From assembly GCA_017590115.1 (NCBI GenBank), contig JAGGNK010008226.1, positions 6,912,296 to 6,976,295 of the forward strand: a stretch of DNA of 64,000 nt, in the 5' to 3' direction. Position 1 is the first letter of the stretch, and the number at the start of each line of letters is the position of its first letter. The DNA comes from Montifringilla adamsi. Lineage: Eukaryota > Chordata > Aves > Passeriformes > Passeridae. A program made the position numbers and the translations under genes. The notes beneath the pieces are model-generated. The model made no database searches. It worked only from the letters and a program-made list of their open reading frames with translations, and was not told the DNA's origin. This document shows positions 47,658-58,622 of the stretch, one piece after another.

Positions 47658-50600
47658 CTGGAAAACAGAAATGCAAATTGTAGAGGGGGAACTGTAGTGC
47701 TATTTGTGTAATGATTTACAGTCTGCTTTAATCCTTGTCATAGTCCAGGGATTTAAATCGATTTATCTAATATTAGCAATTCTATGGGGGCATTTGAAGA
47801 ATTTTTGCCCCACCCAATAGTATCTGATAGGTGTTTTGATACAGGCAATGATATAATCTAAAATTATTAGATTCTCACTGATTATTCTTAGATAAGGCCA
47901 TTTAATTCAATTTTTTTTCCATTTAATTTAGTGCTGACGAGTATTGTGTATTCACCTCTTTTGTGATTTGTAAATATCTGTTTGATATGAGCCCAAATTC
48001 ATGGGTGGGCAGTCTCACAGTAGGATAAAATCAAAACAGCTGGATAAAATAACACAGCTGGATAAAATGTCACAGCATGATAAAGCCTAGTCTGTGCTCA
48101 GGGTTGGCCCAAGAGCTTAGACTTGGAAATCTCCTGTTCTTTACAACTTGAATTATCGGATGAGTCTGGGAGAAGCCAAAATGTGATGTCTTGTTAGATC
48201 CGGGTTTATTTCTTACAGCCTCCCAAATGTAAAAGTTCAGCTGCTCTGACATTTATCTAAATATTGCTGTTGCATCTCTGCTTTCCTCGTGCCAACAGAG
48301 CTGTAATCTCTGAACTTTGGTGGAACAATTCCATTCCTCCTCTCCAGGCACCTCATCCTAGCCCAGCTCACGCTGAAACAGCTTCATTTTTTATTCAGGA
48401 GAGCATTGGTAGGAGAATTAGGCACCTCCAAGGTGACCTCCCGCATTAAATGATGCGTGATTTCCCACAAAAATGCACCCACAGCAAAATGATCTTCCAG
48501 CTCACAGCACTTGCAGGGCTGCTAAAAGTAACCACAGCCCTCAGCCAACACAAGAATTTGTTTTCTCCCCAATATTCATTTTGGCCAGCCCGTGGTTCTT
48601 TCATTTCAGTCAGAGCTTGCAGGTTCAGGTGCTGGGCTCAGGAAAAACCTTCCTGTGGGATGAGACAATCATCTGCTTGTCTCAGATTTGAATGATTATC
48701 TAATTAAGTTTTGTTCACTTTTCTTACTGCGCTTCACAGCTGTTTCAGCATCTGTGTTAAAAATGTGTGAATTTCACTCCTCCACCTGTACTTGTAATAA
48801 TTAAGATTATCTGCACTGTCCCCTTCCCACCAAGGTCTGGTTTTGTCCCCAGGACAGGGGGATGCTGCTGGGGACACATTTTCCCTGGACCTGAAGAGCT
48901 TTTGAAGGCCAAAATACCTGTGCTGTAATCAGATGTCTCAAAAGGAAATTATTTAAGAGCAAACCTATTATTAGAGGAACACCTAATCCTCTGGAGACTA
49001 ATTGAGTGTGAGAGCTGAGTGGTGGCCAGAGCAGCACAGGGAGGGCTGGGAGCAGCCAGGCTCAATCCCAGCAGGAATGTGGGTTCCACCTCCAGCCTCT
49101 TGGACATTCACAGCTCTAATGACTCAGCATCTCCACCCTTTTTCTTAATGCTTAAATTATTTTAAACTTATTTTCACCTGTGAATTTTTTTTATTTTTTA
49201 AAGAGCTAAATAATTTTTGCCATGGCTCATTCCTCCAAACTGTTGCCTCCTTATAAATACTATCATATGAATATTATTTTCTTGCTATATAATGTATTTT
49301 ACTCATATTTAAAAGGTGGTTTTCAGGCGTGCCAGCAGGCACAGTTAAAAACCAAACCCAGAGAGCAGAATGAGTTTCCAGGTGTTTCTTCTTGCAGCTC
49401 TGTATTCCTTAATGTTGGAATATACATTTTATATAGATATATATAACATATTATGTATATATATTTTATATAATATATACATTATATAATAATATATATA
49501 CTATATTATAGATATAATATTTAATACATCATATATAATATACTATATATGTTGTTATATATAGTATAGTATATATAGTATAGTATGTATATACTATACT
49601 ACTATGTTGTATCTACTAGTATATATACTATATACTAATATATATAGTATATAATATATATAATAAATATAATATAATATAATTAATATAATATATATAT
49701 ATATATATATATAGATAGATAGATAGATATAAATAAAAATATATATAATGTATATAGGGAATAGAATGCCACTCACCACAGATGGAATTCCAGGTGTAGA
49801 CTCCGATGGGGCCCAGGAATGTCTGGTAGGGGTTGCTGACAGCGTTGGTGCAGGTGAAGCCAGCGCTGAGCAGGGAGCTCAGCAGGGCCAGCACCAGCAT
49901 CACGATGGTGGCCACGATCAGGCTCCTGCTGCTGCTGCTGCTCAGGGCCTCTGACACTGGAACACAGCAGGGGCAGGGTCACAGGAGAGCCTGATGCCTT
50001 GGGGATTTGGCTTTTCTGTTCTTCAAATCCTGCAGTGCTTTAGGGTATAACTCTAAACTCCACATAAAGTGTTGTTGACTGTCTTCATGTTTTGGTCAGG
50101 AAAAACAATTCCTCTAGGTCTGAAATTCAGGGCACCAAATGATGCCTTGGGTTTTAGCTTTGATATTTTCCAGATTCTGTACTGCATTAGTATAAAACTC
50201 TGAACTTGTTATAGTTATATACTATATATAGTCTATATATATGTAGTAGTAGGACTAATTATACCGTTTACTATATACTACAGTAGTAAGACTGTATAGA
50301 GTATATATATACTAGAGTATATATAAAATATATATACACTATATATAGTACAGTGTATATACAGGTGCTATATACTATATATATATTCTATATATTATGT
50401 ATAGTAAATATACACACTATATAGTTTTGTATATATGAAGTTTTATAACTCCACACACAGTGCCAGCAGCTCTCCTCGCAGCTCAGCACACAGAACAATC
50501 CTTTTCCAGCCCCACAACCAAGGACACCGCTGCAGCTCCAGCCCCAAAAGTGCCACCGGCAGGGGAGGGAGGAGAGCAGCCTGGGAGGGTGGGACTGCAT

Positions 50601-53600
50601 CACCTGGAGCTGGAATTGGACAATGACCCCAACGTGGAGATGGACCAAAACTTATAAAAGTGTGAAAACTTGTGACTCATTTTCCATCTTGGGTGTAGCC
50701 TTGGCCAGGCTCTTGTACTGCCCAAGGTGAGTCCTTTGAGGCCTTTTAATAAATCCCTGCTTTATTAGCTTTATCTCTGTCCAGCCTCTGTTCTAGGCAG
50801 CCTCTCCAGGCATCACCTACAGCCTCAGAGCCTGAAAAGTACAAATAAAAGTGAGTTGGAGGGGAGCAAACTGGGGGTAAATGACTCCATTACCTGAAGC
50901 TGTAATCGGAGGATTAACCCCTGATATGTAAATGGACCAAACTTATAAAAGTATGAAAAATTCATGACCATGGTCCATTTTGGGTGTAGCCCCCTGGGGA
51001 GGCTTTGTCCAGAAATGTACCTGGAAGGCCTTCATTAAATATACCCACTTTGATTCCCTTAATCCTGTCTGGCCTCTGTTTTTAAGTGAGCCCGAAAAAG
51101 GCATCAAGGATACAGCCCCAACTTGTGCCAGAGGGGGTTAGACTGGAGATTTGGGAAAGTTTGCTCCCAGAAGAAGGGTGGTGAAGCATTGGAACAGGGA
51201 GTCACCATCCCTGGAAATGTGCTAAAGGTGCATGGCTATGGCACTTGGGGACGTGGTTAAAGGTTGGACTCAATTATCCTGGAGAGCTTTTCCAACAATA
51301 ATATTTCATGATTCTCTGATAACCTGCCCTGCCCAGTCTGGTGGGTTTGGAAAATTTTGTGACTTCTTGCCAGGGCTGTAATTAAAAGCTAATGAGCAGA
51401 GGTTTGGGTGATCTGAAGGGATTGGGATGGAGAAAGTTCAGGAGGTTTGGACCCAGCAATGAACCCAAATCCCACATGGGCTGAAGGTACCTGGGCTGAA
51501 ATAAATTCTTGCCTGCTAATCCTGCAGTTAGCTGTGTGGTAAACTTCTGTTCCTTAATACTTCTGTAAAAATTTCCTCTGAAAGAGGCCAGACAGGAATT
51601 TTCTGCCTAAACTGGATCAGAAATCTGGGTGTTCCTCTGCCAGTGTCTGGTCACCTCCATAAATGCCTATTTAAAACTCTGCTCCAATTTAAAACACTCC
51701 TCCAGTTGTATTTCCTTTTAAAATAGCAGCAGTCCCTCACATGCAATAATTTGACATGGAAAACCTTCCCAAAGCCCACTGAAGCTGCTGCCTGGATGGG
51801 TCAGGTGCATTTGCAGGACAAATAAATCTCAGTGTGGTCATCCATGGGCAGATGAGGATGGTTGAGCTCATCTCCTGACTGGATCTGTCTCCATGCCCTG
51901 CAGGAAAATCTTGGTGCAGGTAGGACTGGCTGCTTCCTTTTCAAATAAAGGAGCAGCTCCTGCTGTTTTCCACCAGGACAGGACAGGGTTCCTGGAGGGT
52001 TTGGTTCCCACAGGGCTGAGCTTTGTGGGTACGTGGCCCTGATCCCAGATCCTGCTCCCTCTCCTTTTCCCAGCTTGTTCCCAGATCATTCCCTGCTGTA
52101 GTTCCACGGCTCTTGTGTCAAACCCTTCACAAATGTCACCAATTTTTGCCTAAATCCTTCCAGTTCCTCAGTAAGAGTGCTGGTAAGAAGAGATTCAGCC
52201 CCAAATGCAATACCATCAAAGTGTTATTTTGTTGAGGTGAATTATTTTCCTCCTCTCAATTTAAAGATTGAAAAGGCAGCTATAATGTGCTTTATGTTGT
52301 AATAAATACAGTGACAACATTTTGGAGCTTTGTCCAAATAGATGTTGTGAGAGACAGACTTCAGTAGGAAAATTCCCTTTCTGTGCTGTTCTTGAACAGA
52401 GAAATTATTGAAAAATATTCAGGTAGTGCATAACTGGGAGGAATCACAGCAGAAAAAAAAAAAAAAAAAAAGGAGTTAAAACCCCATAAAGAGGAATAAA
52501 CATAATAAAAAGAGCTGTTGGCAAGGAATGAAAAGGAGAATTCCTCTCACATTTTATCTAATACTGCAGTACAAGTTAATTTCTGCTCGAGGCACTGGCA
52601 GCTAAGGATGTGTTATGGAAATCAGCTGTAAATTTAAGCAATTTTCCTGGAAGAAAGGAAAGCAGGGCATCCAGGGGATATCACTCAATGGAATGGAAGT
52701 GAGCAGGTTGTACCCTGCACTCGGGCTGAAGCAGCCTGGCCATCACCTGTGATCTATTTCTTGAAGAAGAAATAAGTCTGGAGCCAAACCAGACAGGCTT
52801 GTGTAATTTCCCTCTGGCAGCCTCACTTAATTTTATCTCTCAGAACTTCTCCAGAACTGCCTGGCTACACCTCTTGCACCCCCTAATTGATCTTGTTTAT
52901 GTCTGCCACTGAGCTGCAGTTTAGGAGGTGGCATTTTGGCAGCCTCCAGCTGTCATAGCTGTATCTGCAACAGCACAGGGCTGAGGGCTTGAAAGAAAAT
53001 GCTCCTTTCATGGCAGCTGATTCTTTTGTAAATCCCCAAATAAAGCAGTCTGTGCAAACAGAAGGAATCTCCCGCAGCTGATCTATTTGAGTGGGATCAA
53101 ACTCAAATATTTTGAGTGGTATCCTGCAGCTGGATAATCTCTGGGTCTGTGTGAAACAACAATTCTAGAATGAAAACAGGGTTTGGTCAGATTTCTCCTT
53201 AATTTCCTGTATCTTCTTCTGGTTTTCATCCTTTATTCTTACATGTTTGGGTAGGATTTCCCAGACTTTCACTGAGCTTACTCAGTCTTCCCAGCAGCTT
53301 TTACAGCTCTGCAATCACCCATGACACATCAGGGATTAATCACTGAAAAAAGCCCAAACAAACAAAAACTCCTGAGGAGAGAGTTCAACAGAGCTTCCCA
53401 TTTTTCAGGAGATCCCTGGAAACTGATGAGAACACAAATGAATTCCAGCAGTTTCCAAGCTTTTTTTTCATGTATTTTAGAATATATTTAAGTTAGAAAG
53501 TGAAATGATTGCTCTGTGCTGTGGTAAATTTGGAAAGCCTTCCTTGGGTGTTGCTGGCCTTGCTGGCTGCCAGCAGTTGGATAAGTCCTGACATTCCAGA

Positions 53601-56600
53601 CTCCCTGGGCGTGGTTCTTCCTGAGCCTGGCTCAACCTCTGCGTGTTTGCCTTGGACCAGTCAAAGCTGTGCCCAATCCTCCTCTGACAGACATTTTACT
53701 CCTAGCTGGTTCCTCTGTAAGACAAATCATTCAAACAGCTCAGGAAGGCTCTGAGGAGTCTGGTTATTAAATAACTTTTGCGTTCTGCCATCCCCAGAGC
53801 CTGAGGAGTGGCTGCAGTGATTTATTGCTCTATTAAGGCTGGGAAAGAGCCAGCCTGGCTGGGCACTCCATGCACAGGGCACTGCCAGAAATGACATTCC
53901 TTTGTCTTTTATCTTTATGCTTGGAAATGTCTTTGAATGTTGTGGTTTCTAGAGAAATAAGTTGGTTTGTTTTTTTGGTTTTTTTTAATAAAGGCTGTTG
54001 ATGATCTGCTTTTGAATGGCCACTGATAAAAATCAACCTGGGATATTCCTGAAAATAATCCCCCAAGTTCTGGACTTTGATTTACCCTTCAGGGATTGTC
54101 CTTCTTTTCCCATACCCAAATATGACAATGCCATTTGAGAAATGCACGTGGGGTGCACAGCAGAGCCCCCAGGCAGGGCACAGCTGCTCTGAAATCATGC
54201 TGTGATTTTAAGGGATGTTTAGAACTCCTCTTGTTGATGTCTGAAATGCTGGAATAGAGAAACCTCAGCACTTTGTTCCTCCATAGCACTGGAAATACAT
54301 TTATTTAAGGATATCAGCAAAGGAAATGCATCTCCTTTCCTAGGAGGACAGGAATATAAATGAATTTGAAGAGAGAACATACGGAATCCTAGGAAGCATT
54401 TTTCCTATTTCAATTATAAATGTAATAGAATGAATGAACAGACTGGTTTGGGTGGGAAGGGACTTTAAAGAACATCCAGTGCCACCCCTGCCATGGCAGG
54501 GACACCTTCCCCTGTCCCAGGTGCTCCAGCCCCAGTGTCCAGCCTGGCCTTGGGCACTGCCAGGGATCCAGGGGCAGCCACAGCTGCTCTGGGCACCCTG
54601 TGCCAGCCCAGAACCCTCCCAGGGAAGGATTTCTTTAGCAAATAATATAAAACATGACATTCGTGCTTATTCCAGAGCCTAAGAATTCATTTCAAGTTAG
54701 TTTTTCTCATTCTGGATACCTGCCTGACAGAACCAGTGGGGGATGTGGGAAACCCCAGATTTAGATTACTGATAAAGCATCACTGCCCTTCAGCAGCTGT
54801 GGAAGGAAACTCACAAATCCAGAAGCTCACTAATTTTGTTCATCCCTAAATACCTGATGTGGAGAGTTGAGATCTGTTTTTGTAAATATTCTCTCAGCAT
54901 TTGATAAATGATGAGCACAAAACCCCAAATCTGGTGAGGGAAAACAACACCACCAATGCAGACCAGGCAGAGAACTGAAACCCTTCACTGATACCAGAGC
55001 GTTGTGAGTTCATTTCATTAATTGTAATTAAAATCGATCTGGTGGCAACACCCAGGCCCTGGCACTGGGCTGTGGGAGCTGCTTTAGACAAAGGCAGGGC
55101 ACAATCCCTGGGCTGCAGCCAGCCTGGAACCTCCTCTGCCATCAGCTCCCCAGGGCAGCATTCCACCTTTCCCACAGAGCCCAACTGAGATCAGCCCACA
55201 TGGCTCAAGGTTTGGGGCCTCAGCCAACTGCAACCACATAGAAATGATTTTATTTATTTATTATTATTTACTCTTCTAAAAATAACTTTTGTAATTCTGC
55301 TGTGGCTGTGATAAAATAAGATGGAATGACTTGGGATTTTGTACTTGTTATGCAACAATACCAATCCATGCTCCACCTCTTGCTGGGAATGCTGCTGTGC
55401 TGTGCTCAGGGTTTCGTGAGAAAAGGAATGAAATGGAATCCAGTCAAACATGGGGACTGGTTTGGGCAACACAGCTCTGCCACCGTGGGAATTCAGGTGT
55501 TTCTGCAGGTGCAATTTCAGGAATAAATTAGGCTGGGGAAAAGCCTAATTTATTAAGCTGGAGGTTTAGATCTGCTGTGCTGGGACATCTCACAACAGTC
55601 TACCAAAAAATGAAATTATTTCCTAAAGAATCTTAAAATCCCAGATTGGTTTGGGTGGGAAGGGATTTTAGAGAACATCCAGAGCCACCCCTGCCACGGC
55701 AGGGCCACCTTCCCCTGTCCCAGGTGCTCCCAGCCCCAGTGTCCAGCCTGGCCTTGGGCACTGCCAGGGATCCAGGGGCAGCCACAGCTGCTCTGGGCAC
55801 CCTGTACCAGTCCTTATATCTAATTTAAATCCTTAGATTATATTTTAAATTACTTGACCTGCTCATATTCTTGGTAGCTTTTTTTTTTTTTTTTTTTGAG
55901 TGGCTTTTCTCCCTTTCCTGTGTGTAACCAGCATTATTGCTCTGAACTTGATAAGGCAGCAAGGCAGATAAAGTAAGTGCAAACCCTTAATTCTTGCAGC
56001 AGTGTTCAGGTTTATCTACCCTTGGGTGTTGTTTTGTGTGTTTTGTTCTTTTTCCTGCAGCAGCATTCAAACCTTTATCAAAAGAGTGCTAATTCAGTAG
56101 CAGGTAGCAAAATGTTTAAAGTCAAAACAATAAATTGACATCATGAAATTGGAAGGTGAATTAGGTTTGTAAATCCCTTAATTAAGGGATGAGTGTTGCG
56201 TTTCTGTTCCTCACTGAACTTCCAAAAATCAAAGTCAATTTGACAGAAAGCCCCATTTTGTGTTTTTTTTTCCCTTGTTCCAAGGTGCAAGCCAAGATCA
56301 CAGGTGGTAAGTTGTTATTGTTGAATTTCTGCTTTTTTGGGGGTCTTCTTTTATACCACTTAAATCACCCATTTAAATTCTTGTTCTCACTTAAAATATT
56401 GTAAGATGGGTACGTCCATCAGTGGTACGAGTCAGAAGATCTTGGGCTTGGGTTGGATACTGGGAAGGAATTCCTCCCTGTGAGAATGGTGATGCCCTGG
56501 AATGGGTTTCTAAGGGAGGTTGTGGCTGCTCCTGGATCCCTGGAAGTGTCCAAGGCCGTCCAATTCCTTTCCAGTATCCAATCCAAACCTGAGATCTTCT

Positions 56601-57112
56601 TACTCGTGCTGCTGACGGATGTATCCATCTTACAATAGTTTAAGTAATTCTGAAATATGAGATATGGATTTAAATTAGATGTAAGGACTGGCACAGGGTG
56701 CCCAGAGCAGCTGTGCCTGCCCCTGGATCCCCCTGGATGTGTCCAAGGCCAGGTTGGAGCAGCCTGGCACAGTGGAAGGTGTCCCTGCCACGGCTGGAGT
56801 AAGAATGGATGGGATTTAACCTCCCTCCAAACCCAAACCAGTCTGGGATGCTCTGATCCACTTCCAGCTGTGCCAGCACTTACCTTGGAAGTTGCTTTTG
56901 GACACCTGGAGTCCTGCATCCACGAACTGCTCACAGGTGCCACTGAAGAGGCCGTAGGTGAGGCTGACGGTGACGGTGGAGCCGGTGCGCGAGAACCGGA
57001 CCTCGCTGCTCACCCACTGCGGCGTGGCCAGCACCACGCAGATCACCACGAAGGAGCACACACAGGTACAAAAGGAGGAGGCAAACATGGAGGTTTTCTT
57101 CCTGGATGGCAT
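47383..57112 (-). CDS. CLRN3: CLRN3, clarin-3 (three coding exons)
   Basis: Coding segments, in transcript order, are 57112-56884, 49956-49777 and 47657-47383, giving 227 residues, the usual CLRN3 length. Both introns are phase 1 with GT-AG ends. Clarins are four-pass membrane proteins related to tetraspanins and claudins. TM1 is residues about 8-30, TM2 about 88-112, TM3 about 137-150, TM4 about 182-207. Recognition comes from the N-terminal SRKKTSMF start, the first-loop LTYGLFSG, the second-exon SNPYQTFLGPIGVYTWN, the loop motif LSEEL, YGYSYW before TM4, and the C-terminal ENAPKDVILF. These distinguish CLRN3 from CLRN1 and CLRN2. It probably sits in the plasma membrane of epithelial cells; its molecular function is poorly known. 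I see no N-X-S/T sequon anywhere. Start chosen at the first ATG before TM1. Confidence 0.95.
49434..49757. repeat. AT-rich palindromic block in CLRN3 intron 2
   Basis: More than 300 bp of alternating TA with many self-complementary runs, a (TA)n core near 49690-49712 and four TAGA units after it. Its edge is about 20 bp from the exon 2 donor. Confidence 0.95.
49777..49956 (-). CDS. CLRN3: CLRN3 coding exon 2
   Basis: 180 bases, phase 1 to phase 1. It begins after TGTGTTCCAG and ends before GTGAGT. It encodes a serine-rich run of five serines, TM2 and the highly characteristic SNPYQTFLGP motif at the TM2-TM3 loop. AT-rich palindromic DNA begins about 20 bp beyond the donor. Confidence 0.95.
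50205..50445. repeat. AT-rich palindromic block in CLRN3 intron 1
   Basis: TATATA-rich block of the same character as the one in intron 2, 250 bp upstream of the exon 2 acceptor in transcript terms. Confidence 0.92.
50455..50815 (+). mobile_element. ERV LTR, copy C, in CLRN3 intron 1
   Basis: Carries TATAAAA (50653-50659) and AATAAA (50748-50753) in the spacing of an LTR promoter and R region, then CTCTGTCCAGCCTCTG and terminal CAGGCATCA. Related to the 455-bp LTRs by its 3' third. Antisense to CLRN3. Confidence 0.7.
50836..51106 (+). mobile_element. ERV LTR, copy D, directly after copy C
   Basis: Shares with copy C the order GGACCAAACTTATAAAAG (TATAAAA at 50944-50950), TCCATTTTGGGTGTAGCC, a late AT-rich signal, CTGTCTGGCCTCTG and terminal AAGGCATCA. 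Diverged from copy C. Same orientation. Confidence 0.65.
51125..51325 (+). mobile_element. CR1 LINE 3' fragment
   Basis: GGAGATTTGGGAAAGTTTGC, ACCATCCCTGGAAATGTG, AAAGGTTGGACTCAATTATC, and AATATTTCATGATTCTCTGA at the terminus: the group with a conserved ATGATTCT end. Confidence 0.78.
52453..52471 (+). repeat. Poly(A) tract
   Basis: A run of about 19 A in CLRN3 intron 1, without a recognisable retroposed body. Confidence 0.75.
54432..54640 (-). mobile_element. CR1 LINE 3' fragment
   Basis: ACTGGTTTGGGTGGGAAGGG, CATGGCAGGGACACCTTCCC, CAGGGATCCAGGGGCAGCCA. Very similar to the copy at 55.6 kb. Confidence 0.88.
55635..55850 (-). mobile_element. CR1 LINE 3' fragment
   Basis: CCCAGATTGGTTTGGGTGGG, AGGGCCACCTTCCCCTGTCC, CAGCCACAGCTGCTCTGGGC. 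Same subfamily and orientation as 54432-54640; the stretch between shows no match, so these are separate insertions. Confidence 0.88.
55880..55897 (+). repeat. Poly(T) tract
   Basis: About 18 T shortly after the CR1 at 55.6 kb. Confidence 0.75.
56398..56636. repeat. Inverted repeat with 77-bp arms around a CR1 core
   Basis: The left arm (56398-56474) begins ATTGTAAGATGG. The right arm (56560-56636) is its reverse complement at roughly 80-85% identity by eye, with mostly transition differences. The 85-bp centre and inner arm parts are CR1 3' UTR sequence. Confidence 0.88.
56690..56862 (+). mobile_element. CR1 3' fragment ending beside CLRN3 exon 1
   Basis: GGCACAGGGTGCCCAGAGCA, GCACAGTGGAAGGTGTCCC, AAACCCAAACCAGTCTGGG. 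Its 3' terminus lies about 20 bp from the CLRN3 exon 1 donor, on the opposite strand. Confidence 0.88.
56884..57112 (-). CDS. CLRN3: CLRN3 coding exon 1
   Basis: 76 codons plus one base: short cytoplasmic N-terminus, TM1 and most of the first extracellular loop, including the LTYGLFSGTC stretch. The donor is GTAAGT, with the GT at 56883-56882. A CR1 fragment ends only about 20 bp past this donor. Confidence 0.95.
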
Positions 57113-57137
57113 CTTTCTCCAGATTTTTCCCCCAATT

Positions 57138-57173
57138 CAGAAGGTTTGGTTCCCTTTAGTCCCGTGTACCATG
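57138..57173 (-). other. Possible upstream ORF in CLRN3 leader
   Basis: If transcription starts above 57180, an ATG at 57173-57171 opens an 11-codon frame (MVHGTKGNQTF) ending before the CLRN3 start. It would be a short uORF. Start-site data are absent, so its presence in mRNA is unknown. Confidence 0.3.
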
Positions 57174-57241
57174 AGGGCGATTCCTCCTCGGCGCTGTCCG
57201 AGCACGAAGTCGTTCTGGTAAACTTTAAGCAAACAGCAGTG

Positions 57242-57275
57242 GCAATAAAAATGTAAAATAATTGAACTTTGCCCT
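57242..57275 (-). promoter_or_regulatory. CLRN3 promoter: HNF4-type DR1 next to CDX-type site
   Basis: Read on the - strand, AGGGCAAAGTTCA (57275-57263) matches the DR1 site bound by HNF4, and TTTATTGC (57249-57242) matches the CDX consensus. They lie 130-165 bp upstream of the CLRN3 ATG. The AT-rich stretch between them could also act as a TATA region. The pairing suits a gene expressed in gut or liver epithelium. Binding is inferred. Confidence 0.5.
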
Positions 57276-58436
57276 GGGGAAAAGGTGTTGCCATGGTGAC
57301 AACAATAGCAGCCTGGCAAAGGCCGCTGGAATTGTCCATGGGTGATTTATGGTCCTTGCCAAAGCGCCGCTTCCCAGATCCCAGCTCTGCGTTCATCCAG
57401 AGTCTGGCTCTGGCACGTTCCCAGCTCCTCCTGGACAGCTCTGAAATCCCTGCTTCTTCCTCTTCAAATCCTGGCAGCCAGGCTGGAATCTGCCAATCTC
57501 TATCTAATCTCTCTCCAATATGTTATGATAAATTTGTAAAATGTTCCTTCTCCCTTCAAGTTGCCTAAGCAGCTACCCAACCATCCCTTTGGGAAACCTC
57601 TTAAATTCTTTAAATTTCAGAAAACATGGTGTTGGTCTTGGCTTTTGGTGGGGTGAGGAGGTTCTGTCTACTATCAATAGGTCATTTTCTAGGAAATACC
57701 TCTGATTCCTAATTAAATTCCATATATTTTTATAGAATAGCTCCTTCCCTTTTGCTTTTTGTCCGGGAGGAAACAAATACCTGGAGCAGGGCTTCATTTC
57801 AGGGAAGTAGTGGATATGTACAGGGAGAAATTCTGGAAAAAATCTATTCTGGACTAGAAACCAAGGGAATATCTTCATTTTTTTGATTGTCAGCTGACCT
57901 AAACAGTGACCACAGAACACAATTTCAAACAGAACCTTCATTGCTTAATGAAAAGACTGGAGCCAAATTTAAAGAATTTGAGATAAACTCAGTCCTCATC
58001 ATTTTGGCCTGAAACCTGGAACATAAATTAATAATTTATTGTCAGTGTAGAGTAACAGAGATTCCATTAGCTTTTATTTCTATTAATTATAATGTCATTA
58101 TCGCACTTTATATTGAAGCCCTGCTCCTGGATCATCCAGAGCTTTTGAATTAACCTTTAGGGCACAATCTGTGGAGTTCTTGTCCTGAAGCTTCCCTGCT
58201 GTGCACTGTGATGACAGCGAGAGATTCTTGAATTTTTTATGGATTTGAAATAGCCAGGAATTTCTCAGGAGGAGTAAATGCCTGGGAAAATACTTATTCT
58301 GCAATGCAGTGTTATTGAGCTGAGATTTTTCTGGTTTTAAGATTTTTTGATCCCAAATGTTTAAGCAGTAATTAGATTTGAAATCCATGGATTTTATTTC
58401 TATAGTCTTGTGACTTTTATTTTATTTTTCAAACTG

Positions 58437-58622
58437 CTTGAGATTTGATGATATTTTTGAGGTCATTATTTATAGGAATATATAAATATATTTTTTTAAA
58501 TTAGGTTGTATTCCTAAATCATCTAAGTGCTTCATTAAGGGAGTGGCAATCAGTCAGGATTTGATTGAAGCTCTGAGGAATAAAGGGAACTTTCTTACCC
58601 TGTATAAAATAATAAGAAACCT
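58437..58622 (+). repeat. Dispersed direct repeat, copy 1
   Basis: Shares with 61187-61378 GATGATATTTTTGAGGTCA-like start, ATTTATAGGAATATAT, ATTCCTAAAT, TGCTTCATTAA and CAGGATTTGATTGAAGCTCT, then GAGGAATAAAGGGAA and TTCTTACCNTGTATAAAATA. Not CR1 and not a family I recognise. Confidence 0.88.

Noticed and set aside
49594..49779. Tyrosine/isoleucine-rich frame read through from CLRN3 exon 2
   Set aside because: It is the AT-rich block translated past the splice donor. The GTGAGT donor and exon 3 continuity show the exon ends at 49777.
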